64,000 bases of DNA from Puccinia triticina (lineage: Eukaryota > Basidiomycota > Pucciniomycetes > Pucciniales > Pucciniaceae). Under the pieces are notes generated by a model. It made no database searches. It was not told where the DNA came from and was given only the letters and a program-made list of their open reading frames with translations. This document shows, in pieces, positions 1-11,738 of the stretch. Both the position numbers and the translations under genes were made by a program. Location of the stretch: contig NC_070569.1 of assembly GCF_026914185.1 (NCBI RefSeq), forward strand, positions 496,001-560,000. The letters run 5' to 3'. Each line of letters opens with the position of its first letter. Position 1 is the first letter of the stretch.

Positions 1-253
1 TCCTCAACAAGAAGGAACACACAAAGAAGTGTGGCATACGCGCCACCACCACACCCCAGCAATCTAGACCATCAAGCACAAATTGCAAACAAAGATAAGG
101 CTACAGGAAAAAGACACAAAAGGTACATATGCAAGTAAAATAAATCAGGCCCCACCAAGGAAAATATGTTGCAATTGGAATTTGGAGCAAAAAAATTACA
201 AGAAATGGTATTTCCAACATCCTTGTGTCTCATGGAATCCGCTTGCCGCGCGC

Positions 254-1716
254 TCAAATCATCTCTAGCCATGACATGGCAAAGGTATACTTGAGGTAGG
301 GAGCACGAAAGCCCTGGATGGCTGAAATCGGGATCCCAGAAAGTGAGTTGAGAGCAATAATTTTTCCATCAATCTCGTTCACAGGAGCACTGCCGACATG
401 AGTCATTGTGTGATCCGCAATCTCATTCCCGGCAACATACCAATCTGTGACCATCAAATAGTTGGTGTAGTTCAAGGAAACAAAGTAGGTCATTTTAGGA
501 GCACATCCATTGGGATTTTTCCTCTGGGCGAAGAACTGGTTAACCGAGTTGATCGTGTATGACTGAATAGTGTGAGAATAGCAAGACTTAAGGGTTTGTA
601 TTTCAACTTGGTCAGCTCATGGTGATCTTCATGAGTATTTGAGAGAAGAAAGAAAGACAAGTTGTAGCTATGTACCTTAAGGGCAGTGGTAGGCAACCGA
701 GGAGAAGGTTTGGACAATATGAAAGATAATGAAGAATAAGAGAAAGAGGACAATCCGAGAAGAGCAAGAATGCGGTACGAGGTTGTCGCAAGCTGCCGAT
801 GATAAGGAAAGAAGAAAGATGTCAAAGAGAGAGGAATGGGGAGGTGGATGTTGAGTGAGTTTGTGTGGCTGGGTTTGTTGAGAGCGTTGGATTGGTTGTT
901 CTGAGTTTTAGTGAGGAAGTGTTTTGGTTGAGCCAATGTATGCAATGGTGAAAGGGAAGTGGGCTGAGGAAAACAGGTCAAACGACTGGGAGTTAGGTTA
1001 TTTTATATCTAAAAATCTTGCTGGTGTGGCTTCAATGAGTACGCACGAGTTTCGGCCTGGTTGGGTCACAGGGTCCTGAGTTTGCCCTACGAGGCGGTCA
1101 GAGCGCTCGGTTGCTGGCTGGGCTGGTTAGAGTCGGATGGCAGGGTTGTGTCGACCTGGCCGTTCTGGTTGTTTACTCGGTCCATGTTTTTGTTGCCTGA
1201 ATGAAGCGGTATAGCAAGGGACTGGTTAGTTTGTCATGTCAACCGGTTCGAATACTTCGGTTTATTGCTAAAAGGGTTTTTCCTGTACTTACGATTAGTC
1301 GAGTGGGTGAGCAGTAAAGGAGAGGAAGGTTTCGGATTGTCAGCCTCCATGTTGTGGAGTTTAGGGGCTGTACCCGGGCCATTCGGGCCATTCGGGCCAG
1401 GGCCCGAATCCTGACAAATAGAGTCATCAGCGGTGAAGATGATGAATTGGGGCACGTCCTTGGGATTTAAGCCACCCGGAGGGGAGGTAGAGGCACATTG
1501 ACAGCTAGGCAGTTTGCACGAGTTGGGATCACAGGTATATCCAGCGGATTGAGGGGTGCTCAATGGGCCATTTGTCGCGCCCCCTTCGCCAGATGAGACC
1601 AACTGACGCTTCTGAATCGGCCGGCAGGATGGCGAGGATGGATGCAGCTTGTGGGCGTTGATGAGGGGCAGGACGAAGAGCAAGAATTTGAGTAGATGTG
1701 CAAATGAGGATCGCAT
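254..1716 (-). CDS. Chitin deacetylase-like protein (NodB-type polysaccharide deacetylase), incomplete or decayed
   Basis: Would remove acetyl groups from chitin at the fungal wall or outside the cell. The first exon starts at the ATG at 1714-1716 and opens with a secretion signal (MRSSFAHLLKFLLFVLPLINA). A Cys-rich stretch (CDPNSCKLPSCQC) and PQFIIFTADDS follow, matching the N-terminus of fungal deacetylases; the paired Asp of TADD is the metal/catalytic position. A second exon, about 570 down to 291, encodes NPNGCAPKMTYFVSLNY, then EIADHTMTHVG (the His motif of the NodB fold) and GFRAPYL. The two parts are about 850 bp apart, far longer than other introns here, and I found no phase-compatible splice join without adding residues. 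After YLK the family sequence is lost, though a GTATAC donor lies at 290. The remainder may lie left of the window, or the gene may be broken by an insertion. The family call is secure; intactness is not. Confidence 0.65.
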
Positions 1717-1719
1717 GTT

Positions 1720-2307
1720 GGTCGTGTGAGTGTGGTGATAATGTTACTATTAAATAATCAAGCTGGAAGAAAGGTACACAAACTCATCCAGAAGTCACCT
1801 AGTAACCAGAGGGCAATTTCGCAAGTTTCCCCCGGACGGTCTGAGCGGATCCCTGTAGCTCTATAATGGGTATCATGGCTGGCTGAGCAGGCACGTAGTC
1901 TTCAGGCTGTCCGTGAGCATGGGAGGTCAAGAAGGAGCTGAAGGACAACGGTACTGCAACCTGAGCGAGGCAATCTGCTGAGATGCTGGCCGCGTTGTTG
2001 TCTCGGAGCCCATCCGTGCCAAGCAGAGGTTGCCTGGTGTTGTTATTGTTGCTGTTGGCAGTCGTTGAGAAAAATCTGGTCGGGGGCAGACAGGGGCGCC
2101 TGTGGGACCCGTGAGTCGGCTTGGGTGAGCGCAAATAGAGACAGAAGCAGAAAAGAGATTCGGAAAAGGAGAAATATCTTGCCAATTATTGTCATTGTGC
2201 TGCTTGGCCAAAAAGATGCCGCTCCTGCTCAAGAAGGCAAAGCGGGACATGAATCTGCAGCGCCAACTGACTCACCCCTCCGAGATGCATTAAAGTCAAA
2301 TCCAGTA
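1720..2307. other. Intergenic stretch, no supported gene
   Basis: Two overlapping minus-strand open frames of 107-128 codons lie here, with low-complexity Ser/Thr/Asn content and no recognisable motif. They may be exons of the gene ending at 2308, but I could not join them. Confidence 0.3.
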
Positions 2308-2613
2308 CTATTTTCTCGCCAGCTAGAGGGACCCATCGGGAAGATCATGAGAGATCAGATGAGTCGGACAAGGAGATTTGTCGGGCAGACTGAGTGAGTA
2401 GGATAGTGCGAGGGAAGGGGAATTTTGCACCCAGCGTTCGAGGAGAGAGTCGATGGCGTCCATGAGCTTGTTCAAGAATAAATCCATCCACTGTGGCTGA
2501 ACCTGGTTGAGGATGACAATAACGGAATGGCTGTGAGGAATGCTGTTGAGATGGCTGTAGACCTCCTGCAGCTCCAGCCCGTCCTTCGCCATCATCTGGC
2601 CGGGGAAGCTGAT
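2308..2613 (-). CDS. 3' exons of an unknown spliced gene, with a 15-nt last exon
   Basis: An exon runs from a CTCTAG acceptor (exon starts 2613) to 2431 and begins ISFPGQMMAKDGLEL. It contains a stretch that looks like ordinary globular protein (SVIVILNQVQPQWMDLFL, then LMDAIDSLLERW). A GTGCAA donor at 2430 and a CTCTAG acceptor at 2323-2324 define a 108-bp intron. The last exon is 15 nt (LARK plus TAG at 2308-2310) and joins in phase 0. The upstream exons, between about 2,640 and 3,190, could not be assigned. No family is recognised. Reading straight through the intron gives another 29 codons that look non-coding, which favours the splice. Confidence 0.4.
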
Positions 2614-2639
2614 CTAGAGGTGAAGAAGGCTCAAAGTTG

Positions 2640-3540
2640 GACCACCGGGCGCTGCTCGGGCGTTAGAAGCATAGGACCTCTCCAATGGAACATGTACATA
2701 AATTTGCAGCACCTTAATTTATCCACAGGTCTAGATGAGGTTGTGTGGCAAACCCGAAGGCTTGTCTGGTTGTTATGTGTAGAAAGGGTCCGTTGGTAAG
2801 GCCGCGGCTAGATTGTAGGTTGTTGATTGAAACTGGTTGGTATGTGGGCGATGTGGCGTCGTAGAACAAAGAAACGGTTGCTGAGTGGCATCGAGGAACA
2901 GAGAGACATTTACAGACAGCTTTGGCAGGTGGATGAGCCATGTTTTGCTATATAAGCAGAGTTTTATCCAAGGGTATTTCCCCCAGGGCAATTGGGGATG
3001 CTGCACTTCCAGGTACCCATTGTCCTCAACCCCTCCGCTGTTGCGCCTGCGCAGTTTGCGGGGCAAAGAGTGGGCCCCCCACTGGTCAGCAGCCTTTGCT
3101 GAAGGCCGGGGGCCTTCACGTCCAACCTTTTTGACCCGCGCGCTTGATGCGGGCTGGAGGTTGAGCCTGGGGGCACAGCACTGCTGATGTTGGAAGGCTA
3201 GGTTGAGAAATTAGAGTGCTACTTTTTTTTGATTCATATTGATTGAGGAAAAGTTGTGGATTTTACGTTGGTTTTTTGTACAATGGCGAAACCCATGATT
3301 TTTTTTTTCTCATTTTGTGTGTTTACAGGGGGAACCCTTGATTTTTTTTTTTTTATATTTCTGGAAAATCTGTGTCTTTAATAAACTTGGATTTGGATTG
3401 TTCACTTTTTTCTGTGCAACATAGGGGATTAGGCACTATGTTTTCCAATATGATCTTGTTTTGTATTCATTTTTTCTATTATTGAGTTGTGAATGGTTGT
3501 TGATGAAGTTTTGTTTCTGACTGATTTTTTTCTCACACTT
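2640..3540. other. No supported gene
   Basis: Overlapping open frames on both strands at 2,714-3,187 have no recognisable motif. Positions 3,220-3,540 are T-rich with several poly(T) runs. Confidence 0.3.
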
Positions 3541-3660
3541 AGAATTGGTTGAGGACAACCAATAAGTTGGGGGAGAGGGTTGTCTCAAATAGCTGATCTT
3601 TTGTTTAGATAGGGAGGTGTAAAATTTCAAAATTTTAGATACAGGTTTTTTTTAGGAATC
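3540..3660 (+). mobile_element. LTR-retrotransposon 3' junction remnant (polypurine tract)
   Basis: The tract AAGTTGGGGGAGAG at 3,564-3,577 is preceded by GGACAACCAAT and followed by sequence that changes character. The same GGACA..AAGTTGGGGGAG arrangement recurs at 7,539 (plus) and at 12,830 (minus, directly downstream of a Ty3 integrase). This is therefore likely the 3' polypurine tract of a decayed LTR element. No coding sequence is attached. Confidence 0.35.
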
Positions 3661-3991
3661 AGTCAAGTATAGGATAAGTGTGGATTGTTTTTGCAGTCTT
3701 ACTCGACGAGGTGGACGCATGGGACGCGCGAGCTTTGCGACGATAAGGTTGTAGTAACGATGGAAGCGAGCGTACTGAAGCAGGTACAGAGCCAGGTCGA
3801 GTTGAACAGGTTGTAGATGGAACAACCGTGTACAAGAGTTTCGTCAAGAAGGAGAGCGTACGGAGCGAGGTTCGAGTGATGGGCTCGTAGTGTGTATGGA
3901 GCGAGGGAGTGCTCTGACTGGATTGGTTTTTTTTTGGAGGGACGACTTGGTCTCTCTTCTCAATCAGTTGGAATAGCAAGGTTGTGTTCAA
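3659..3991 (-). CDS. Hypothetical ORF, 110 aa, Ser/Thr-rich
   Basis: A continuous frame of 110 codons rich in Ser, Thr and Arg (LLQPYRRKARASHASTSSS near the C-terminus). No signal peptide, domain or intron is evident and no family is recognised. It may be spurious. Confidence 0.15.
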   Translation of the reverse strand: MNTTLLFQLIEKRDQVVPPKKNQSSQSTPSLHTHYEPITRTSLRTLSFLTKLLYTVVPSTTCSTRPGSVPASVRSLPSLLQPYRRKARASHASTSSSKTAKTIHTYPILD

Positions 3992-4298
3992 AAGGAGGAT
4001 AACACTCTCAAAATCTCACAGACAAAACCAAGAAGAATCACAGCCGAAATGGACAACTAGAAGATGCTGATCATTGGAGGCAAGGATACTTAACGTAATA
4101 GACTATATACAGCTATACAACAGATAAGAGAAATAGAGGCCGTAAATTCATGTTTTTTTTTGGTTTGATCGTCAGAAGAAAGACAGTAGATGACAATAAG
4201 AACTTCGTGTATCAATCAAACAGCTAAGTAGTCGTAAAGGGATCATGTAGAAGAGCTATGTACATCAAGGATGAAGAGAGGACCGAGAAAACCAAAAG

Positions 4299-5040
4299 CT
4301 AGTGGCGTTCAGACTTGAGGAACACATTAAAGTGCTTTTGAATTTGGGTTATGATGTAGACATGAGCGGAGGCTTCTTGAGGAGAACAGGGAGCATAAAA
4401 ATTGAAAAAGTCGAAGATATCGAGGAGGATACAATGGGCTATCTCCTTGAGTTGCTCGGAATTATAAACAAACCGAGGAGGGAACTCCCTGCCACGACGG
4501 AGGATAGTTTCAACTTGACTGGCCGACATATCTAAATAGCTTACGTTGTTGAAAGGGGACGCTGATTCCATGGATTCCGAACGAATTCTCTTGAAGGCGG
4601 GCGGAGCATCCGAGCTTTGATTTGATGAAGGATAGACCGTGCTGGACGCCGCTTCCGAGCTGCCCTTGTAGGGACTTTCGTAGAGTGGACCAGGCTGAGA
4701 CTTGATGTAGGGGATCAAACAGCCTGCCGATCTTCTTCCACCGGAGCTGGGCGCTTGAAACAGAGCCTACATGAGTAAGAAGTAAAAATAAATAAAAAAT
4801 AAAATAGAAGCAAGGTAAGTATGGAGTTCAAATAGAAGGAGGAAAGAAATCAGTACATACATTTTTTTGAGGAGCAGTTTCAAAGACCGGAACAGGAATA
4901 TCGGGCGCAATATCGACCGCTTTGCCTTTGGGATTGATGGGCGAGATGAATTCAGGAGATGGCATGAAGTTGGGGAGGCTTCTGAAGTAGCCCTTCGGAG
5001 CCTGTAAAAAACTGTGGATCACATTTCTTTTCATGCGCAT
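4299..5040 (-). CDS. Unknown spliced protein
   Basis: A clean GT-AG intron (GTATGT donor at 4,860; TAG acceptor ending 4,767; 94 bp) joins PVPVFETAPQKN to ALFQAPSSGGRRSAG in phase 0. The downstream exon continues without interruption to the TAG at 4,299-4,301. The protein has a Ser/Pro-rich, probably disordered N-terminal half, then a more structured C-terminal segment (SQVETILRRGREFPPRF, then QLKEIAHCILLDIFDFFNF). The ATG at 5,040 is the nearest start. A TTTTTTACAG acceptor at about 5,002 offers the alternative that the real start is in an exon further upstream. Function is unknown; the coding call rests on the intron and on sequence character. Confidence 0.5.
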
Positions 5041-5339
5041 CCAGGGATTCTCGACATCAGCAGCCGACGCTTTGGATGGACCTTCAAGGATTTCTGGGTT
5101 GGTTTGTGTCAGATATCGGGCTCAGGCCCGCCCGAAACAGACACGGGTTCTTGGCCCAGTGCGGGTAAGGCCAGCCTTGCTTCCCTTGTCCCAGACAACA
5201 GCCACAGCCGCTCCACGACGCAAGCCACCGGTAGTAAGTCCCTTTTTCCCAAAAAGCTAAACCAGGTTGTTGAATCCAAACCAACACTTTCAGAGCAATA
5301 GAAACAAACAGCTGACCCAGCCATCATTACCGTATCAAT

Positions 5340-5880
5340 CAGATCACAAGCACATGACTGCGAGCCCTGTCCGAACCGGTTGAGACCAAACCGCCGTGAC
5401 AACGTCCCTGTTTACTTGGACGGGCTTGTTGTAACTACAACCAAGCTAGGTACGTGGCTGCAGCGACTTTACCTGCTAGGCCACAAGACTCACATAAAAG
5501 GAGCGCTGACAGAACGCACTCTATCCTGTTTCTCTTCAGTCGTTCTCATCCTCAGCCTGCTTCACCTGTTCACTCGACTCATAACCACCCCATTCCATTC
5601 ACCTTCTCCTCAACCTACTTTCCATCAACTTGTATTCTCTCTTGCTCGTTATCATCAGCGTTAGCGCGACGACCTCGTTCCGCGCCATCGCCATTCTTGG
5701 CTCCTACTTTCATCCTTAGCTTTACGGCCCTTTATTCTCCTTACTTCATCCTTGTCTCCCCACTTCCTGCGTGTCCTTTACATTGCTTGTAGCCGTTGCC
5801 TTACCCCTGCCCTTAAGGTACATAAGCACACCTTGTTCTCTTTCTTTTCTTTCCTGTTTTCATGTTGACTTTAACCATGA
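5340..5880 (+). promoter_or_regulatory. Promoter-like region with a pyrimidine-rich leader
   Basis: A CATAAAAG box at 5,493-5,500 is followed by about 300 bp of C/T-rich sequence with few purine runs, then AAGGTACATAAG at about 5,815 that resembles a splice donor. This resembles a fungal TATA box plus 5' leader, but no downstream coding exon could be assigned on the plus strand before the minus-strand gene at 5,898-6,134. Confidence 0.2.
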
Positions 5881-5897
5881 ACTAACTTGACTTGCAA

Positions 5898-6134
5898 TCA
5901 AACCTTAAGTCTTGTCATTCTCACAGTTCGAAGGGTGCTACAACCCGGTACGGAGGCAAAGGTAGGAGCCCGAGGCTCACTCAGAGAGTTTGCAAGCATG
6001 TCCTGCAGGGAGAACAGATGAAATAATTGAGTTAGACTAATATCTATTGGGGTCTTGGATGACGAAGGAATACATACCTCCTCGGAAGGGTTGGATGGAC
6101 GAACGGAATTCTTCAAGGACATAGGATAGGCCAT
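5898..6134 (-). CDS. Small spliced ORF, 53 aa, unknown
   Basis: ATG at 6,132-6,134. Exon 1 (6,078-6,134) encodes 19 residues beginning MAYPMSLKNS. A 75-bp intron (GTATGT donor at 6,077, CCTGCAG acceptor at 6,003) joins in phase 0 to exon 2 (5,898-6,002), which encodes 34 residues ending RMTRLKV before the TGA. A TATAAAAA box lies 118 bp upstream of the ATG. No signal peptide or known motif is visible. The combination of TATA box, start, intron and stop makes a genuine short gene plausible, but an untranslated RNA is also possible. Confidence 0.4.
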   Translation of the reverse strand: MAYPMSLKNSVRPSNPSEEVCIPSSSKTPIDISLTQLFHLFSLQDMLANSLSEPRAPTFASVPGCSTLRTVRMTRLKV

Positions 6135-6251
6135 GATCACTAAAAACACCCGCAAGCTCAATATGTAAGATTGATGAGTGGATGAGTGGTGCGCAAATTA
6201 TTCGAGGAACAGGAGTCAATGAGGAGGGAAAGAACTCACCACAGGCTCTTC

Positions 6252-6259
6252 TTTTTATA
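6252..6259 (-). promoter_or_regulatory. TATA box upstream of the 53-aa ORF
   Basis: TATAAAAA read on the minus strand, 118 bp upstream of the ATG at 6,134. Confidence 0.35.
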
Positions 6260-6299
6260 CCCATCAAGAGCTTATCTGAGCTGGTTGGAGAGGGGACAA

Positions 6300-7500
6300 A
6301 CTGAGACGTTGAGAGAGCCTGAGACCCCCAACTTCCAGCAGTTTGGCTGACACGTACTCATTCTGAATTGCCGAGGCTGCCGGACCAAATAGTTACCACC
6401 AAAACTCCGCCAGCAGCACGGAGCAACTTCCGTCTCTATTTGGATCTTCAGATTAAAAAAGCTGTACTCAACACATCAGCCTACGACATTTGTGTTAAGA
6501 GAACAGAAAGGAAGAAAGTAGATTGACCAGGCTTGCAGATCTGTTACTACCTGTATCAGAGCTCAAAGATGGCAAGAACAAAGTTTGAAACACCTGCAAG
6601 TAGGGGTAGCACTGCCCAACTCCACAGTACAGGGTCAGCCACAGAAGACACATCACTTCCAGGAATACAGGAGGTTACATGAAACTTGAGCAGCAGAGGT
6701 TGATCAGCAAGTTACACTACACATTGTTACAAAAATTATGAATTGTTGACACACATTCTCATCACAAATCACCCGGAGAGGATTCCTCAAAGTAAGAGAA
6801 GGAACACCTCAACACAACCATCCAAACACCCATCTACTATTAATTCAAGACACACACATACCATTCAAGACACATGGACAAAAAGTAAGAACAATCTGGA
6901 AAATACACTAAGTGAAAACATGGATTGAGAGGTGATGTCTGTTCATCAACAGAGGTAAGTAATTCTGAAGGATGTGCTGATGCATTCTTTTCTCACAGAC
7001 GTACTGGAGATATAGTTTTTTTTTAGATTGAAAAATGCCACATTTGAGTGGGAAAACCACAAGCTTGTTCTTTTGTAGGATTGGTTTTGTTGCTAAACAA
7101 CTTTATTGAATGTTTTGAGGACTGGATCACTGAAAAAAAAAGATTCCACAAAGGGAATATCAGGGGTCAATCTAAAGGTCCAATATCAAGCATTAAAAAT
7201 GTTTCAATGATTTTATTATCATCCAAGTTGGGGGTTGACTTACCCGGATAACCCTATTTTATATGGTGCAAAGGCACAAATTTTGCTAGACAATTGATTT
7301 TTTAGCCCTGATCATTGAAGATCAGAGAGCAACAAATCTTCATTCTCCAAAGAGAATAACCTGTGGAATACCTATTCAAATGACACATAATCATGACAGA
7401 AAATTGCTATTTTCAAAAGAACATCTGTTGAGAGGAAATTGAACCACTACATTCTTTTGGATGTCTCAACCAATGTTGAGGGAGAGATACACACTTAATT
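6300..7500. other. AT-rich stretch without a supported gene
   Basis: Only short open frames of 61-67 codons with no recognisable content. Probably decayed repeat. Confidence 0.3.
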
Positions 7501-7538
7501 CAGCATTCAAATTCAGCAATTGTCTGGGGACAGACAAT

Positions 7539-8400
7539 AAGTTGGGGGAGGATGTGGTCGACGCTCTTGTATAGGAAGGAAAAGTTCAAAATTTTTAGCT
7601 TACACACAAGTTTCACAGTTACGTAGTTCAGTTACATATACATAGCAAGTCTACATAGTAATTTTTACATATACATGCATATTTACAGTCATTTCTTGTT
7701 GCATACTCCTAATGTATGCAGTGTTACAAACCATCTTTTGCACTATATTTGAATAACCAGAGATCAGGAGTTAATTATTGGAGGGATGAAAGTCCAAGTC
7801 CAAGTAGAGGCTTTGACCCTCAAAACCTGATAAGAAGTATGTACAGATCCTTATCTTGTTGCTATTGGGGCAATTCTTTGAACATGACAACTATTTTTCT
7901 CTAGAATATTCCAATCCTTCTTGTTGCTAAGGCAAAACTTCCATTACAGTTGATAGACCATTTTGAAAAATTCTATTTCTTCTTGGTTTCATGTATTGTT
8001 GCACAGCCTCTGCTGTATTGTTGCACAGCCTCTGCTGTATTGTTGCACAGCCTCTGCTGTATCCACAGTTACCAGAATATTCCATACTTGTATTGCTGTG
8101 CTACCTGCACTTTTTGCAGGGAAATTGTAATCCTCCAGGGGGCATAAATCCCTCACTCTTGTCTATAAAAGGAGGCTCTCCTCAACTGTTTTTCTGGTTC
8201 CTCAGGCAAAAGTACACAGAGTACCTAGCCAACAAATAATTGTAAACACAACAGCACATATTTACTACGCAATATATATACCAGTTACACCCTACAAATA
8301 ACCAATACTTCGCCAGAAGAGTCCCAAATAATCCCTTGTAAGGCTATTAACAACTACACTGTCCACATCTTCTTCTTCCAAGCTTAGCTTGGGGGGTGTT
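7539..8400 (+). mobile_element. LTR-like remnant with polypurine tract and core promoter
   Basis: The polypurine tract AAGTTGGGGGAGGA (7,539-7,552) is followed immediately by TGTGGTCGACGC, a plausible LTR start at 7,553. A TATA box followed by GGAGGCTCTCCTC lies at 8,164-8,183, the same arrangement found in other LTR-like repeats of this window. The right end is not defined; no matching 5' LTR or TSD was found. Confidence 0.35.
7992..8057 (+). repeat. 22-bp tandem repeat, 3 copies
   Basis: Three exact copies of a 22-bp unit beginning TGTATTGTTGCACAG. It keeps reading frames open on the plus strand, but those ORFs are by-products. Confidence 0.9.
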
Positions 8401-8487
8401 GTCAGTCTGATTTTCAGAGAGGCAGGGGTTTCCCCACACATACTTCTCTAAATTCAGCCAAAAGGGGTGCAACCCACTTTTGGAGTC

Positions 8488-8780
8488 TCACACCGGTCTA
8501 ATGCCGCCGATCATCCGTTGTCTTCCAACTGCCGCCGATCCGCCCTCGCCGAGTCCTTTTGATTCCGTTTTGATATCCCTGTCGGTAGGGTGCGTATCCA
8601 CATATGACCAGGCTTGTAGGCGTGCCTTTGACTGACAAGCCTCTTGATTGCTTGCCCAGGGAGGATACAAGATCATATCCTCCCCCAACTCGAATTCCTT
8701 GACTTGCTGTGTATGAAAAAAACAAAAACGTCTTCTTCCTCCGTCTTCGAATCGGATCGCTGTGGTGCTCCATTCCAAAC
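8488..8780 (-). mobile_element. Probable LTR-element 3' end remnant
   Basis: On the minus strand GAGTTGGGGGAGGATATG lies at about 8,674-8,691, matching the polypurine tract used by other LTR elements here. Two overlapping minus-strand frames run across it. No polymerase motif remains. Confidence 0.25.
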
Positions 8781-8789
8781 CATAAGTAG

Positions 8790-11240
8790 TGTTTTATTGC
8801 TTCTTTTTACATATATTCATCATTACATTGCCCATCTCCCCACCCCCCCCCCCCTTCACAAATACCTCATTATTATTGCATATTCAGATTCTACGCCAAA
8901 TTTCACCTATAGTCACTCATACATAGTACCCCCTTATCTTCAATGGTTCAGTAGTTATAGAGGATATAAGACTTACAGACAACCTACAGTCTTCATTAGT
9001 GTCAGCCTCCGTGATGCCAAAGACTACTCCTTCTAGCTACACGTGGTGCAAAACTAGTATAAAAGAGTATAAAACTCTGGGACAAAAGTCCAAGGGATAA
9101 TTCCAATGATATATTGGTAATTATGGCGTAAAATATATGAAAAATGGCGTAATTATATTAACAAAATTAATATAATTAAATAAAGAGGGGCCTGATAAAA
9201 TCAGGGGTGTTTAATCCCTCAAAAGCAAATACTGGGGCCTGTAAACAGGTGTGGTTTAAATCCCAGCAAGGAATGGCGAAGAATCTCAAGAGAAAGGGGT
9301 TTGAACTTACTAGTAAAAAGCCCTTAAAGTCTTGAGGTTCTTCAGGGTAGAAACTGGGCAGTTGAAAGCGCTTGAAGAGGTTGATTCTGAAGGCTTGGTG
9401 GACACTGGGCAGTTTCTGGCGACAAAATGAGGCTAAAAACAACTACTAAGGGACTTACCAGGCTAGAAACAGGCTATTGAGCACGTGTTGAAGGCGGGTA
9501 AATTCAAGTAGGTATGTAAAAGCGTGAGGAAAGGCCTTTTGGGGCGGCCAGAGGTCCCTTTAAATACCCGTGGCAGCTCTCTGGGGCGCCTGGGGGAGCT
9601 ACAGGGCCACTGGCCAACTTGTGGGCGCTTTTTGGCCAGGCTGCTGACGCTACAAGGGCTAATTCTTCTTTGGGAAGATGTACTAGCCTATTTGGGGCGC
9701 CTTCAGGCGGATTTCCAGCCTGGCTGATGGCGCCATAGAAGCTAGTCTTCTTTGGGAATATGTACTGGCCATTTGTGGGCGCCTACAGTTCAGGATTCCC
9801 TCATCCAGGCAGATAAGCTGTTACGTGTCTCACATTTATTCAAATGGGCCACAGTGCTTCCCAATTGGTCTGTACTGTGTATGCATTAGGCATTGAATTG
9901 TTTTAATGCGTCAGGAATATTCTGTTTGCATCCATGTGACATCATTACATATGTACAGCTTATGTAATGTGTGTAGTGTTTCACGTGGAGGGGCAGAATT
10001 GATGTCATTACTTCCCTGGTGGGCGTGCTGTAATGTACAGGTAGCCCCTCTTAGGGTTTCATTCATTTTTAGGGCTCTGCGCCGTCTTTAGGCATAGCGC
10101 GCAGCCTGCGGGTTTAGAGTTAACTCAACCTGAGTTGGGCTATCTTCTAAACTAAACATTACACTTCAGTTTCGTGGCTATTGAATTGTTATAAGCATAT
10201 GTACATATGTCTACAAGCATACAGGTTGCTCAACTTTGAGGGTACATTGTGAATTCTAATTGGGTGATTACACAGTGAAGCAGTGAGAATTAAGGGTACC
10301 TGTAAGTGGGGTACCCTAGGTTAATTTGGGTGTAGATTAAGAATATAACATAATATTCAGATTTTTAGTTATGTAAGAGACAGTAATAATGTCTCTTTCA
10401 TAGGTAATTTTTTTTTATATTTTATTTTATGGTATTACATGTGTAAGAGTGTAATAATATCTCTTTCATGTGTAATACTATTTTTTATTTTTATGTTACG
10501 GTGGCTCTGCTATAGTAGCCAGCTGACAATTAGTTACAATACTCATTTCATTAGTAACCTACTTGAATCATTACATTACATTCCTTTTACATATATATTC
10601 TCACATACTAAACCCTTTACATACATTACTCATTATGTACTATACCTATTGTACACATTACATCATTGGATCTGTGCTTACCTCTTTCAGTAGTGCTCAT
10701 CATTACAATTTGTTACTATGTTCACATCACTCTTCCCCATTAGTACATTCTTTTATTCCCATAACCAGCATTCCCCTTTCAGCATTGCTCATCATTACAT
10801 ACTGTTACTATGTTCACATCACTCTTCCCCATTTGTACATTCCTTTATTCCCATAGCCAGAGAACTCCTCATTGTCTGTGCTCATCCTTCCTTCATATAA
10901 GAACTGTCCTTCCCCCTCACTTGTACCTTATGCAGAATTGATAGATAATTTTAGATACAGAAATTATAAGTGCCCATTCTCATCAACCCATTGCAATTGA
11001 ACCATTGCCCATTGCTTTCCCCCCTCTTTTAACCATTGCTCCAACTCTCTTACCCTCAGTAGTCAGTAGTTAAGCTCATAGTACTAGCTCCTAAGATCAA
11101 GCAGAAATCAGCCACACCTTTTTCTTCTTTTTCTTAGTGTTACTCTCATCCCCTCAGTATTAGTCAGGAAGGCAGCCTCATCAGCACCCTTGCATAGCTT
11201 ACATTAGTACTAGTGTTGCTATCCATTTCCCTTCCAAGCT
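8790..11240. other. AT-rich repeat-derived stretch, no supported gene
   Basis: Short frames only. Vocabulary such as TTACATGTGTAAGAG and CATTACATAC resembles LTR U3 sequence, but no paired ends or TSD were found. Confidence 0.3.
10686..10870 (+). repeat. 92-bp tandem duplication
   Basis: Two copies of a unit containing TGCTCATCATTACA and ACATCACTCTTCCCCATT start at 10,694 and 10,786 and differ at a few positions. Confidence 0.7.
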
Positions 11241-11738
11241 CTATTCTCCCCTTTGAGTAGTTCCACATCGCCCGTCAAAATTATCGACCGACCCGTAATG
11301 TAGATTGGTTCCTTCTTTTCTCTGTGCGGAATCTGACTGTCTACTGATTGTAGAAGCTGACCCACTCCTGTCCTTGGGGTCCCAGCAGAAATGAGTAGCC
11401 ATCGATCTCGTGTCCCGTCCGCAAAAATGGCTCCCTTCGGGAGAAGCTTGGGTCCCTATGTTTGTTCGCCGGTTAGCCTGGTGTTCAAGGTGGTGGTACC
11501 GTGCTCTGGTAGCCGCGGTCTTGTGTTTAAAGGCCAGAGCTTTTGTTCCCCCCTTCCTTTCCTTTCCCCAGCTGTCCATTCTATGCACAGTATTCCCCAG
11601 CGTCCATCTACACCCTACCCATTCCAGAACTCTACCCCTGCCCGCTTGAATCCTCATCGTAATGTTAGTGTGATCGTACCGCGTAGTGATTTTGTTTTCC
11701 AAGGCTGATTTGAGTTTTCACCTGTTGCTTAGTTCATC

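Noticed and set aside
490..981. 163-codon minus-strand ORF between the deacetylase exons
   Set aside because: Low-complexity Ser/Leu-rich content, no motif, and its end overlaps the deacetylase exon in another frame.
1234..1260. GGTTCGAATAC resembling a tRNA B box
   Set aside because: No A box or cloverleaf could be folded around it.
10439..10900. Overlapping plus-strand ORFs rich in His, Tyr, Ser and Thr
   Set aside because: Arise from the 92-bp tandem duplication and CATTACAT-rich DNA.
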